A stretch of DNA of 64,000 nt from the NCBI GenBank assembly GCA_028829895.1, contig CM054179.1, forward strand, positions 51,200,891 through 51,264,890. Reading direction: 5' to 3'. This DNA comes from Sinotaia quadrata (Eukaryota > Mollusca > Gastropoda > Architaenioglossa > Viviparidae). This document shows positions 1-11,498 of this stretch, in pieces. The notes under the pieces are model-generated. The model searched no databases. It was not told the origin of the DNA and saw only the letters and a program-made list of their open reading frames with translations. Every line of letters starts with the position of its first letter. Positions within the stretch are counted from its first letter, which is position 1. Position numbers and translations under genes: made by a program.

Positions 1-129
1 TTAGAATTGTTCCATTATAAAATGCTGGTATTTTATTTGTTGTTTTATCTATGTGGGCTCTTCGTCCGTTTGATAGTTTCAAATATTGAATTTCCCAAAT
101 TTTGTCTGCTTATTATTTGAAAATGTTGA

Positions 130-620
130 AGTTTTGTTGTGGCGTGGTATTATCAGTCATTATCATCTATTAGTCCCTTTTTAGCGAGTTTATCTGCTTT
201 ATCATTGCCTGGTATGTTAATGTGGGCAGGGATCCACATGAGCTTTATTTCATTCCCTCTATCAGTTAGCTTTCGCACTTGGTCTAATATTAGATAAGAA
301 TGCCTCGTCTGACCCTGTGTGATTTAAGGAGTATTCACAGTCGAGAGGGAGTCTGTAGCTAAAAGATATTTAGTGTTGTCTGTTTTATTTTTTGTTTGTA
401 GCTTGAATTAGACCGGTTTAGAATGGCAATCATCTCAACTGTGAAGATCGAAGTGTTGTCTTGATTTTAAGGCTAGTGTCATGATCATTGGGTATATAAT
501 CTCTATGTCCGTTCTTCGTGTTACAGGATCAATGGGAGCCATCAGTGTATACTTTCATCCAATCTGAGAAATCATGCTGGGGTAACATATCTTAATAATG
601 TATGTGCCAAATTTACCTCC
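130..620 (-). pseudogene. Decayed non-LTR retrotransposon RNase H domain
   Basis: Read on the minus strand, this stretch gives pieces of an RNase H domain in order. A TDGS motif, which carries the first catalytic Asp, lies near 537-548. Next comes a degenerate helix containing VEMIAIL and then LLATDSLSTV, the strand holding the catalytic TDS. It ends with LMWIPAHINIPGNDKADKLAKKG at about 170-240, whose WxPAH...GNxxADxLA pattern is the C-terminal RNase H signature. Stops and frameshifts separate the pieces, so nothing intact is encoded. Domains of this kind follow the reverse transcriptase in several non-LTR (LINE) clades and degrade the RNA strand during target-primed reverse transcription. 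The reverse transcriptase part would lie at higher coordinates, but I do not recognise it there, so the copy is 5' truncated or too decayed. A host RNase H pseudogene is less likely because the style is that of transposon domains. Confidence 0.75.
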
Positions 621-1705
<1,085 letters not shown>

Positions 1706-1910
1706 TTCTTCAATAGATAGATATATAGACAGACAAACAGACATCATAAACAAACAAATATAGATACATAGACAGACAAACATATATATATATATATATA
1801 TAGCATATATACAGATAATTATATAGATAGATATAGATATACAGAGAGAGAGATATACAGATAATTATATATATATATATATAAAATTAGATATATAGAT
1901 AGATAGATTG
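1706..1910. repeat. Mixed GATA/GACA/TA/GA microsatellite cluster
   Basis: Short runs of GATA, GACA, TA and GA alternate, interrupted by single substitutions. This is a compound and partly decayed microsatellite. Confidence 0.85.
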
Positions 1911-2185
1911 TAAATGTGCACCTCTTTTTATATTCAGTCTTAACGGAATTCTTTGACAACCATTTCTTCATGTCTTACATACTGCAGAAAAGAAGAAGTT
2001 ATCAAATGTAAATTACTCGTAGTTTTTATTTTCTATTAAATTATCAGTTTTGTGTCCTCGGGCAATGTGACTGCAATTTCTGTAACGTGCTGATTGTGAT
2101 CGCAAACAATCTACTTAAAGTGCTGGTTGTGACTGCAAACAATTTCTGTAGTGTGCTTCTAAAAAAGTGTGATTTTGGTGAAGAT

Positions 2186-2515
2186 AAGAAGTGTGGTATT
2201 AGTAAACAATTGTAACGTTAGGTGACAATACGAATGGTGATGTTAGTGAAAATAAGAATGACGATATTAATAAACAATGGTGATGTTAGCGAAAATAAGA
2301 ATGACGATATTAATAAACAATGGTGATGTTAGTGAGGATAAGAAATGCGATATTAATAAATAATGGTGATGTTAGTGAGGATAAGAATGGCGATATTAAT
2401 AAACAATGGTGATGTTAGTGAGGATAAGAATGGCGATATTAATAAACAATGGTGATGTTAGTGAGGATAAGAATGGCGATATTAATAAACAATGGTGATG
2501 TTAGCGAGGATAGAG
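2186..2515. repeat. 43-bp minisatellite, about 7 copies
   Basis: The unit begins GAATGGCGATATTAATAAAC and contains TGGTGATGTTAGTGAGGATAA. Successive copies start 43 bases apart. Copies on the left are more diverged (GACGATATTAAT, GTGAAAATAAG) than the nearly identical copies on the right, which suggests recent expansion at the right end. Confidence 0.93.
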
Positions 2516-2519
2516 ACAG

Positions 2520-4160
2520 GGATGAACATGGGATACGATGAATCGTGAGCTTAGATCTTCAAGCGCTGAAAACGTCTCGCGGCCTCTTTGAGAAAGACTC
2601 AGACCTACGTGACTGTCGTTTCAGTAGAGAGTGGGGCTTTTTTCCCCTTCCGTGTATACAATCACGTGCCTAACGCCCTGCCCCAGTGCGTAAGCCTTAC
2701 AACAACAAAATTTGCTAGTCATTTCTGTTTCTCTTTCCTTTCTCGAAGACATGTTTTTTCATTACCTTAAGCAGTATGCGATTTAGTTATTTAACAGCAG
2801 GCTAGTATTACTTTCTGTTTAATGGACTACGTGCTTGTCTGTATTTATTCTACTGTCAAACAGTAATCCATTATATGTGATCTCAAAACATAAATACTTG
2901 GACGGAAACGTAGATTTGGGAAGAAAACCAAGGATCTATCCCCCAGTGAAGATATGTGAATTCATGAAAGATTACAACGTACAGACTACGCTCTAACCTT
3001 TGACATTAAAATAATATTAACGTTATTGAAGGCAATTAATGTTTCATTTTTTAAAGGCATTGTCTCGTTCAACGATTTGCAAAGTATAAACAGCTGTTTG
3101 AGTTTGTGCATTGTTATGTGGCGAGGAATAATTGATGTCTTCCATCACAATAGATGAGACATTAATGAAGCAGAAGACAGAAAAGGAAATGTCACGTTAA
3201 TAAAGAAAAAGTCATCGATCAAACTATAAGGGATGGCAGATTCTCGCGACAGAATTTTCAGTTAGACAATTTTTATCTTTTATTTTTAAAATGTTACATT
3301 TAATTGTATGCAATGAAAATCGCAGGACATATCCAGCTGGACACAATGAAATATGACTGGTCTCTGCCTCACAATTCATCATTGTCTCCCTTTTACATTT
3401 ACTCTGATCATTGTCTTGTGACTGATGGCAAAGCTGTTTCTTTGTTACTGCTATGAAAGCTTTGGTTATGTCACAGAGTACACATATTTATATCTTCTGT
3501 CACAAAGAGTTACACCCCCCAAACAAAAATGATATCTACTTTACATCACTAATTATTTTGGTACTACTGTAGTAGTTTAGAAAAGTAAAAAGCAAGAGAA
3601 AATATTCGACATGGCCGACGATGATTGTTGTCATTTCAATCCCACTCACACCAGCATAAGACAGTCAGTCATGCGATGCACGAATTGTGTATTTATTTGT
3701 ACGCAGTACGAAAAGAAAAGTTGGTAGTGAACTTGCAGGGGGACAAATACTTTACTCCAGTGCTAACTTAACAATGATAGAGTCCTCGGTAGTCAGTCCC
3801 AGCTGCACGAACGGCTAAGAAACCTCAGTGACCTAAATGTCTTAGAGCTGAAATGTCAGAATGAAGAGAAAAAGACATCCTCGTCTGGTAGGTTTATCCC
3901 CTTAGAGTCTTATAAGGACCGTTTTCTTGTTCGGTCAAACTTACCCGACAATCACTGCTGCTCAGCACGTTATTGATAAATCTTGACGTCATGAGGCGTT
4001 TGCTCCTCGGGAATTAGTTTTCTTTCACAGGTATTGTAGGGGGAGGTAATCCTGTTATTGAAATATTAATAACCACCAGAGGAATTATTGTGCAAAACTA
4101 TGCATCAAACATTTTATTCGGAAACTGACTAGAAAATGTGTGTGGTGGTCATGGCCTCCA
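2520..4160. other. AT-rich non-coding sequence, nothing specific seen
   Basis: No repeat, RNA gene or domain-bearing frame is visible. The 60-codon plus frame at 2588-2770 has no recognisable features. Confidence 0.4.
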
Positions 4161-4162
4161 TT

Positions 4163-4320
4163 AGAAATGTAGTAAACCTTGTTGAACAATGATGTATTCA
4201 GAGTAGTGCCCTTTGAATCGCAATCAGAAATGTAGTAAACCTTGTTGAACAAAGATGTATTTACGGTTCTGCCCCCTTGAATCACAATTAGAAAGAGGGT
4301 AAATCTGGTTAACAATGATG
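4163..4320. repeat. 63-bp tandem repeat, about 2.5 copies
   Basis: Units beginning AGAAATGTAGTAAACCTTGT recur at 4163, 4226 and 4290. The third is diverged (AGAAAGAGGGTAAA). The unit length is a multiple of three, so the minus strand carries a repetitive open frame that should not be read as a protein. Confidence 0.88.
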
Positions 4321-5173
4321 TGTGCGCATGTCTTTCCGACTAGCCAGCGTGGAATATAACACTTTATACAGTAGGATGTTTTCATTACAGAGGCTTGTTT
4401 AGTGATGGTTTTATGTCACCTACAATGGTGATTCGCTTTTGTGTTTATTTATATATCTTTTAAAATATTTTCAAAGTACCTATTATTTCAAAAAATGTGT
4501 AATGTGATTTAGAGGCAAGATGAAAGAGATTTTCGGTGGCATTAGAAGAAGGAAAACAGGCCGGCCCCCCTTCCCTCTCTATCTATCCAATCACTAATAC
4601 TTTTTTTCCATGTGCGCGCGCGCACACACACACATATATGGATGGTTATAAATGCAACAAACTTGGAAGTGGATGGTTATAAAAGTGCCAGAGAAGTAAC
4701 TGGTACGTAAACAATAACCAGACACGTTGTAAATTCACCTCTGACACTCCTCCGTATCCTGGATTAGGGTATGTGTGCTCAACCGCAGACCGTCAAACGG
4801 AAGGGAGTGGGGGATAGTTGCTGTGTCAGTCAGACTGTACATATTCCCAAGTTCTATAATTCAGGGAAATCGAAACGAAAGGTCTCAAGGGTGTTGGAAA
4901 AGGGTTGAAAACAGAAATCAGCTCATCAATAACGTGTGCTTCAAGATTTCACCTTCTGTGTTTGAGTCCGCCAGCGCCCTCAACCCATTTCGAAAACTAT
5001 CCAATCCATCTATGTCACAAAGGGCAGTCAACATTTTTTTTTGCACAAGAACTCGTTAGCGTAAAGTATTTAACGCACACAGACACAAAAAATATCTTCT
5101 TCGCAAACAAGTATTTGCCTGCTGGAATTATAATCATTTCGCACCTCGTGAACGGCCGTCGCATAAAATTGCG
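4321..5173. other. Non-coding sequence left of the THAP transposon
   Basis: This holds a short CG/CA dinucleotide patch near 4613-4636 and otherwise unremarkable sequence. Overlapping plus frames at 4775-5177 have no domain and look like chance frames. Confidence 0.4.
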
Positions 5174-5451
5174 TTAAAGACCAAGTGAAATGGAATCTAG
5201 GTCCGTATGAAATGAGTAATTCCCATTCTTTGAATCAAGACTGCAAAATGAAACTTTCAGAGGTTTGTATAAAAGTATTCATTTCGTACTGAAGGACAAT
5301 ATTTCTGAAAGAAGCCAGAGCTCTCGTTCATTTGCGAGATTGACTTCTCACCATAGCAACATAACTTGTGACGTCACAATGTGGAAATACGATCCGTATG
5401 CGCTGTCCGACATTTTGTCTTGCGGTAAACGCGTAGTTGGAACAATGAAAC

Positions 5452-5700
5452 ATGGTTAAACATTGCAGCGCTTATGGCTGCACAAACAACAAACTAAAAC
5501 TTTTCAGTTTTTACATTTCTCAAACATCACAACTTACGAAAAAAAAAAGTCTATTACAAAGATGAAACGAGGAAACTTACATCCGAAAGCACATACATCA
5601 CTGTGCAATGAGCATTTCCAAGGAAACGACTGTGAAATTTCAAAACAGACTTTTCGAGACAGTTTAGCAATGCCAGACATTCAGGGTTACATACATGTAT
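5452..5700 (+). pseudogene. THAP zinc-finger fragment of transposon copy 1
   Basis: From the ATG at 5452 the frame reads MVKHCSAYGCTNN, the canonical THAP start with the first two zinc-binding Cys of the C2CH motif. An A-run at about 5541-5549 shifts the frame. The following frame gives MKRGNLHPKAHTSLCNEHF, which is the second half of the domain with the final Cys and His ligands (LCxEHF). Further on, AMPD resembles the closing AVP motif. THAP domains bind DNA and in transposons recognise the terminal repeats. The frameshift means no intact domain is made. The minus-strand copy at 36300-36536 aligns throughout and confirms the reading. Confidence 0.82.
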
Positions 5701-6135
5701 TAAATATATATTCATCAAACACTTATCATCTGAACTTGTGTGAATGTATTTTAGCATCAGTTGCTTGTGTGTTAATTGCATCACAGTAGTTTACTTTCAG
5801 TAGTATTACTTTTAACTCTATTCATAACATAAATGAATACAATATTTTTTTTCTTAAATAGATGATCAATTTACTCTAGCCACTTCCAGGACCAAAACTA
5901 TTCTTTATTTTCTGCTGTTAACTTTAGTTGGCAAATCTTTCGAAGGCATTTGATACTTATTATTATGCAACTGTCATAACTACTTGTGTTGAAATGAATA
6001 GATAAAATAACTTGGTCATAATTAAATATTTTACTTTACAGTTTATGGTTTCATAATAATGCATATTAGAAAAGTTATAGAGTTTTGTTACACTAATTAT
6101 GCCATCATTAGTAAGGTGGCCAAACTGGGATTTTT

Positions 6136-6272
6136 TCAATATAATTCTAGCCATTTTGATGTTATGTTTTTTCACTATAATTCTAGCCATTTTAATGTTA
6201 TGTTTTTTTACTATAATTCTAGCCATTTTGATGTTATGTTTTTTCACTATAATTCTAGCCATTTTGATGTTA
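6136..6272. repeat. 36-bp minisatellite, 4 copies, inside transposon copy 1
   Basis: The unit contains CACTATAATTCTAGCCATTT followed by TGATGTTATG and a T6 run, repeated four times with one or two substitutions. Because 36 is a multiple of three, open frames of repeated 12-residue blocks appear on both strands. I treat these as artefacts. Confidence 0.93.
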
Positions 6273-6718
6273 ACTGTGCCAGACCGTGAGATCAGATACA
6301 CACAATAAACTAATAATTATAATATTTAATAAGAACAAATGGATATATTTAAGCTTAATAAGACTATTGAACTAAGACGTTAATATAATACTGGCCATTA
6401 ATTGTTAATGTTCAACAAACTATGTTTGACCTAGTTTCCATTTCACTTGGTTTTTAACTTAAACTAGTATATATACGAAATTCGTCATCCATTGTAACCA
6501 CATATGTTTGTGTGATTGTTTGTTTAGGGATATATGTCTGTATTTGTACATCTTTGTGTGCATTATTGTCTGTAAGTGTCAATCGTGTATGCCTGTTTGT
6601 GACTTATCAGTTGTCTTCACAATTCGTCTACGTATAAACATACACATAAATCTTTTGCAGAAGTGTTTGCTCATTTTAAATTATTTTAAAGTACGTAATT
6701 ACATTTCTTGTAAATAAT

Positions 6719-6720
6719 GT

Positions 6721-6801
<81 letters not shown>

Positions 6802-6915
6802 CACAGCTAGTAATATAAACAATGCTTGACACATAGGACAATTATAAATCATTCACCATACAAATTCTTTATCAATAGGTACACGTTACTTCTCTTGCAA
6901 TATTTTGTGTCTGAG

Positions 6916-6966
<51 letters not shown>
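6719..6966. repeat. Two (GT)n microsatellites
   Basis: A GT run at about 6721-6798 and another at about 6921-6965 are separated by about 120 bases of AT-rich sequence. Frames rich in Val and Cys across them are artefacts. Confidence 0.95.
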
Positions 6967-8183
6967 ATGTTTGTGTGCATATTTATGTGTGTTTAAGGCT
7001 GGTACCGTAATATGCTTGGAAAAGTCCTATATTATTCTTGTGCGTGCAAACAGTGAAATTAAGTTATTTAACAACACACTGAATACTACGCCACACTCTC
7101 CTCCGCTTAGTCACTGTCTACCACTTGTATTGCAGCCCATCCTCGTCATAAATGACATTTTGGGACTATGCCTCCATGCATCAGTGTGTTAGCTTAAAGT
7201 AGTCTACCTCTCATGTAGTTACGTCCCTTACAAGCAGAGTTTGTGATTGGTATCGTTGCCAAAGTGTCTTCAAAATTGAATAATGGCCTTTTCCATTTTC
7301 TTCAAAAGTAATTTAAACTTCTTTCTTCTTTGCTTAAGGAAACTCTACAGGGAATAAGATCATAACCTGGAAGAGTCAATTTCCTCTTAACTCGTGCTAG
7401 TATTATAAGTTGATTTTCTAAGGTGCCAGGATTTGTGAATACATGCGTGGTGTGTTCATCTGTGCATGCATGCGTGTTTACTGATCGATAGTAGAGAAAT
7501 GAGTAAAAAGTAAAGTGCTGAAGACTACATTCGGAAAGCTGGCCACATACAGAGTCACTATAAAAGGTGTAAAACGCTACATTTGAAGAATTCTGGAGCC
7601 GGTTTTGAAGCAGTGTTGCAAACTGAGATTCATTAATTTTGTTTTTTCAGTGCCCATGTACTTCATTTTATTCGAAAGAGCAGTTGCGAATTATTTGTAT
7701 GTTCGTGACGCATCATAATTAGACTGTATTTTTTTATTATCTTTTAAAGTCTGCTGCGTACAGATTCTTTAAGTTCGTTAATTATGTTTCGATTTATGGA
7801 CACATGAATAGTAACGATTTTGGGTGTGTGACGTTTTCATCTAGTTTAGAAACAACTTCAGCATCAGTCCTTCAAAAGCATTCATGCGCAGAATATGAAA
7901 ACTAAAGCAAAATATGTAATACTTTTCAGAATCGCTTCAGTTCTACAACTTACGCTACACGCACTAATATTTTATATAATTATTCCAAATCACTTCTTTA
8001 AAATCTGGGGGTTTGCGCTTTCTTTCATTTTTAAAAATACATCTACACATTTGTTTATATTTCTATTAAGATTATTTTTATTTTCCCCCTTCTAAAATAT
8101 TTATTATGAATCATTTAATGTTTATATTGTTTGATTGTAAAGTGGTCATGTACCTGTATCATATTAATTTATTCTGTGCAGAG
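6967..8183. other. AT-rich non-coding sequence
   Basis: I see no repeat, domain-bearing frame or RNA gene. The 66-codon frame at 7895-8095 is hydrophobic, as expected from T-rich sequence. Confidence 0.4.
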
Positions 8184-8430
8184 TATACTTCTAGCCTTTA
8201 CTTAATAAACGTTATTTTCTTCTGGTCTTTATTATCTATACTTCTAGCCTTTACTTAATAAACGTTATTTTCTTCTGGTCTTTATTATTTATACTTCTAG
8301 CCTTTACTTAATAACCATTATTTTCTTCTTGTCTTTGTTATCTGTACTTCTGGCCTTTACTTAATAACCGTTAGTTTCTATTTGTCTTTGTTATCTATAC
8401 TTCTAGCTTTTATTTAATAACCGTTACATT
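8184..8430. repeat. 53-bp minisatellite, about 4.5 copies
   Basis: The unit starts TATACTTCTAGCCTTTACTT and continues AATAAACGTTATTTTCTTCTGGTC. The first two copies are almost identical. Later copies accumulate substitutions (AATAACCGTTA, TTTGTC). Confidence 0.92.
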
Positions 8431-8768
8431 TACGTTGTTTGTTCAGTTTGATATTATCTCAGACTCAGCTTCATAATTTATCGTGGGTTATATAGTCAAT
8501 AATGAAACTAAAATATTCATTACATTAAGGGGCGACGACTTTACCTTGAAGTTATGCATATGTTTTGTCGTTTTTTTAAATAGCTGATGTATAACAACTT
8601 TCACATAATAATTTTTCTTTATTTTATTGTAGGGCAATTTGAATTTACACCAAGAAGTTATTCTATTAAACGGCTTTTATTCTAAGCTTTCATTATTTTA
8701 CTGTATGGCACATTAATGCTCACAAACCTATTATTATTTTGCAGTGCTGAATTCAATTCAGACTAAAG

Positions 8769-8935
8769 TCTCATTATTCTGCTGTTTGTTAGTTCAATTA
8801 AAATTCACGTCTCATTATTCTGCTGTTTGTGAGTTCAATTCAGATCTCATTATTCTGCTGTTTATGAGTTCAATTCAGATCTAATTATTCTGCTGTTTGC
8901 TGAGTTCAATTTACACTCACGTCTCATTATTCTGC
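8769..8935. repeat. Minisatellite with 35-bp and 41-bp unit forms
   Basis: Five starts of TCTCATTATTCTGCTGTTTG occur at 8769, 8810, 8845, 8880 and 8922. The longer units carry an extra short segment (AAATTCACG or ACACTCACG) that the shorter ones lack, giving the spacing 41, 35, 35, 42. Confidence 0.88.
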
Positions 8936-9464
8936 GATATTAGGAATGAGAACCAGCTGTCGACGCCTAGAAAATGTCAAAGATGGATCTGCAGTATTTA
9001 GTTGTTATTGAACACATCATGTTGCATGAAGGGCAAACGCGGAAAAGGCTGCAATGGTGTTGTTTCTGCTCAGATCGGTTGACTCTAGCACCATTTCCTC
9101 CTAGAAACTGGAAGCATTAAATATGATGGACAGATAGGGAGGGACTGCGCATTAAAAGAAGCGATGATGGTGTTTCCAAAATAAGAATTTCCTTATCTTT
9201 CTATTGGGATGTATTTTAAAGGGGGGGGGGAGCTAATAGCAAATTACTGCGTGTGGAAAGACTTTAGAGTGAGTTCTTGCTCGTTTGATGTTTATTGCAT
9301 CCTTAACTGGGCATCCCAGACACATAATCTTTCAGTGTTCACAATCGATATCGAGGCTTGGCAAGCATGTCTTCGTGCTTACAAAACACTGCATTCATCT
9401 TCGGAGTTTTCCATTTAATACGTTTTGAATATTTAAAACATTATTATTATTATCCTTTTTTCAC
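8936..9464. other. Non-coding sequence with a short poly-G run
   Basis: A G run lies at about 9221-9230. No gene or repeat is otherwise visible. Confidence 0.4.
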
Positions 9465-9760
9465 GACTCCTGTTGACTGTCGGTTATGAACCAAGATCTC
9501 GGAATCTTTCCAAGATTATGGGAGATCCAAGGTTTTACGGAGGATGTGAGCACTTCCGAGGAGGGCTACTTTTAGCAGTGGGGCAATTTTGTGTTTTCCA
9601 GGCAATATATTCAGATAACCTTCCAATTCAGGTGTTATGTTCCCCAAAGATCCTATTCCTTCACTCACATGTACTTTTGTTTTTACAAGTCACAGTCTCA
9701 GGATTTCTAATCTAAGATCCTGGTATTTTTCTATATTTTCTCGTTTTCCATTAACAAAAT
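9465..9760 (-). mobile_element. 3' end of a non-LTR retrotransposon (ORF2 C-terminus), copy 1
   Basis: On the minus strand the decayed translation contains EKYQDLRLEI, GSLGNITPELEGYL and LLKVALLGSAHILRKTLDLP followed by a stop. These match the usual end of LINE ORF2 proteins, where W-x-VK-x-x-x-x-PVVVGxLG is followed by LLGSxxILRKxL. A short 3' UTR follows, ending near 9465 in GGATAATAATAATAAT, the AT-rich tandem tail typical of several non-LTR clades. Frameshifts break the frame. The sequence aligns closely over about 250 bases with 51235-51500. The copy is severely 5' truncated, which is normal for target-primed insertion. Confidence 0.78.
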
Positions 9761-9769
9761 CTAGATCAC

Positions 9770-9826
9770 TGAAAATAATAGACACATTAAGAAAATCTAG
9801 ATCAGAAAACTAGACACATTATGAAA
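9770..9826. repeat. About 32-bp minisatellite interrupted by the hAT MITE
   Basis: Units of AAATCTAGATCA...TAGACACATT precede the MITE. The pattern resumes after it at 10223-10258 (CTCTAGATCAATGAGAAAAC). The MITE therefore landed inside an existing small array. Confidence 0.8.
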
Positions 9827-9834
9827 CTCTAGAT

Positions 9835-10222
9835 CAGGGGTCACCAACCTTTTTGATACTGAGAGCTACTTCATGGGTACTGAATCATACGAAAGGCTAC
9901 CAGTTTGATACACTCTTCTAGCTTGCCTTTATACATTATTAATAATGTAAAGACTTAGAAAAGGCCTTCTTTCCTTTATACATTATTAATAATGTGAAGA
10001 CTTAGAAAAGGCCTGTTTGCCTTTATACATTATTAATAATGTGAAGACTTAGAAAAGGCCTTCTTGCCTTTATACATTATTAATAATGTGAAGACTTTGA
10101 AAAGGCCTGCTTTTGCCTTTATACATTATTAATAATGTGAAGACTTAGAAAAGGCCTGCGGGCGACTCAAGTGGTCTCTGCGGGCGACCTGGTGCCCTCG
10201 GGCACCGTGTTGGTGACCCCTG
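9835..10222. mobile_element. hAT-type MITE, 388 bp, perfect TIRs and TSD
   Basis: The left end CAGGGGTCACCAAC (9835-9848) is the exact reverse complement of the right end (10209-10222). The 8-bp sequence CTCTAGAT abuts both sides (9827-9834 and 10223-10230). An 8-bp duplication and CAGGGGTC-type ends are hallmarks of the hAT superfamily. No transposase is encoded, so the element would have moved using an autonomous relative. Its interior is mostly a five-copy 47-bp tandem array, and its right end is GC-rich (about 10158-10208). Because the flank is itself repetitive, the TSD is slightly less decisive than it would be in unique DNA. Confidence 0.92.
9926..10160. repeat. 47-bp minisatellite, 5 copies, inside the hAT MITE
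   Basis: Units starting CCTTTATACATTATTAATAA recur at 9926, 9973, 10020 and about 10067 and 10115. Each contains the palindrome ATTATTAATAAT and ends ACTTAGAAAAGG. Small indels occur at unit junctions (CTTCTT, CTGTTTG, CTGCTTTTG). Confidence 0.94.
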
Positions 10223-10258
10223 CTCTAGATCAATGAGAAAACTAGACAGTATGAAATC

Positions 10259-11105
10259 TGGGAACGTTAGAAGACTTTTGTCAGTGAAACAACAGTAAAC
10301 AGGAAGGAAGCTGGAAAGATGTTTAGAACATTAAAGAGGTTGGGAATATTCGAAATGGTGAAAACATTGGGAATGTTAAGAGCGCTTTAGAAGGCTGCGT
10401 ACACAACCCAACCTGGGAATACAAAGCTGCGTATACAACCCAAGCTGGGAAAGCTATGAAAGGTGACATCCGCCAGTAAGTCGATAATATTCCATTAGCT
10501 GGGAACTTTAAAAATACGGAGAAGATCCGTACACTGAGAGAGTTAAAACAACCTCCCCCACAAAAAAAAAAAGAGTAAAAAGAAAAAAGAATGTTAACAT
10601 TGTTAAATGATGAATATATTTGAGACGTTTTAAGCGATGGAACATTCAGGACAATTGAATGTGTAGATACCTTTCATTGACAATAACGTCAGTGTATCTT
10701 ATCGATTGCTCATTTAGTTATGTATATATATGATAATGGTAATCAAGTATGTACTTAAAATGAATAAAACAGTTATTCCTTCCGTTAAGCTCTGAGAGGA
10801 TAAATTTTACTGGTCTATAATGTTTTTAAATTGCAAATTAAAACTTTGCTGAAGACAGTTGCAAATAAGAAAGACATTGAGAGAGAGAGACAAAAGGACG
10901 CATAGATTTAAACAGAGAATGGTGTGTACGGGTAAAGATTTTTAAATAATCGATAAATAACTTAGAAATAATACATTTTTACATCAAGACACAAATTCTG
11001 AAAGCACGCAACAGATGAGCAGATGTTTCAAACCTAATATAAATATTAATTATATTTCCAAATAAATTATTAAAAATTAAAATAGTCGACAGTAGCTTCA
11101 AAATA
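10259..11105. other. Non-coding AT-rich sequence
   Basis: There is a minor duplication of GCTGCGTACACAACCCAACCTGGGAA-like sequence near 10392-10450 and an A-rich patch near 10560-10590. No gene is supported. Confidence 0.4.
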
Positions 11106-11216
11106 AAAACAATTCTCTCTCCCCCATCTCTTCTCTCTCTCTCTCCCCACTCTCCACCCACCCCCCCGTCTCTCCCTTTCTCTCTCTCTCCCCCTCCTCC
11201 CCCCATTCCCTGCATT
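11106..11216. repeat. Pyrimidine-rich low-complexity tract
   Basis: Runs of CTCTCT, CCCC and TCTCCCC make an almost pure homopyrimidine strand of about 105 bases. The 91-codon Gly/Glu/Arg frame on the minus strand is its translation. Confidence 0.9.
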
Positions 11217-11498
11217 AAAATGTCATTTCGAAACAAATGTACTATAATATGCATCGTAATTCGCTTAAGTCAACAAAGATGAAATTTTCCACCTGCCGGT
11301 GTTGTCTTTGACAATAAAACTAACGTGACAAATTCTTGAAGTATGGTTATATGACCTCACCTTTTCCTCACGTCTCATGAAATAAATAAATCATATTTAC
11401 CCCTCAGTTCCAAACTGTACATAAATTTCCACTTCTGGCGAAAGCCGCGTGCAACTATCTTGAGATAATATATACGGGTGGATGAAGCATGAAACAAT

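Larger units (their letters stand above)
5178..6453 (+). mobile_element. Kolobok-like DNA transposon copy 1 with TTAA flanks
   Basis: The left end at 5178-5203 and the right end at 6428-6453 form a 26-bp terminal inverted repeat. Both read ARACCAAGTGAAATGGAA inward and finish CTAGGTC, with two mismatches between ends. TTAA abuts both ends exactly, at 5174-5177 and 6454-6457, as a target site duplication. Inside, from left to right, are a broken THAP zinc-finger frame (5452 to about 5700) and a four-copy 36-bp minisatellite (6136-6272). TTAA duplications are known for the piggyBac and Kolobok superfamilies, and THAP domains are associated with Kolobok and P-type elements. The combination favours Kolobok. 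At 1276 bp with no transposase catalytic region visible, this is a non-autonomous deletion derivative. A second copy lies inverted at 33370-36812. Confidence 0.8.

Noticed and set aside
5963..6308. Overlapping repetitive frames with 12-residue blocks on both strands
   Set aside because: They are generated by the 36-bp minisatellite inside the transposon.
5178..6453. piggyBac assignment for the TTAA element
   Set aside because: TTAA alone would fit, but a THAP zinc finger is not typical of piggyBac, whereas it is associated with Kolobok.
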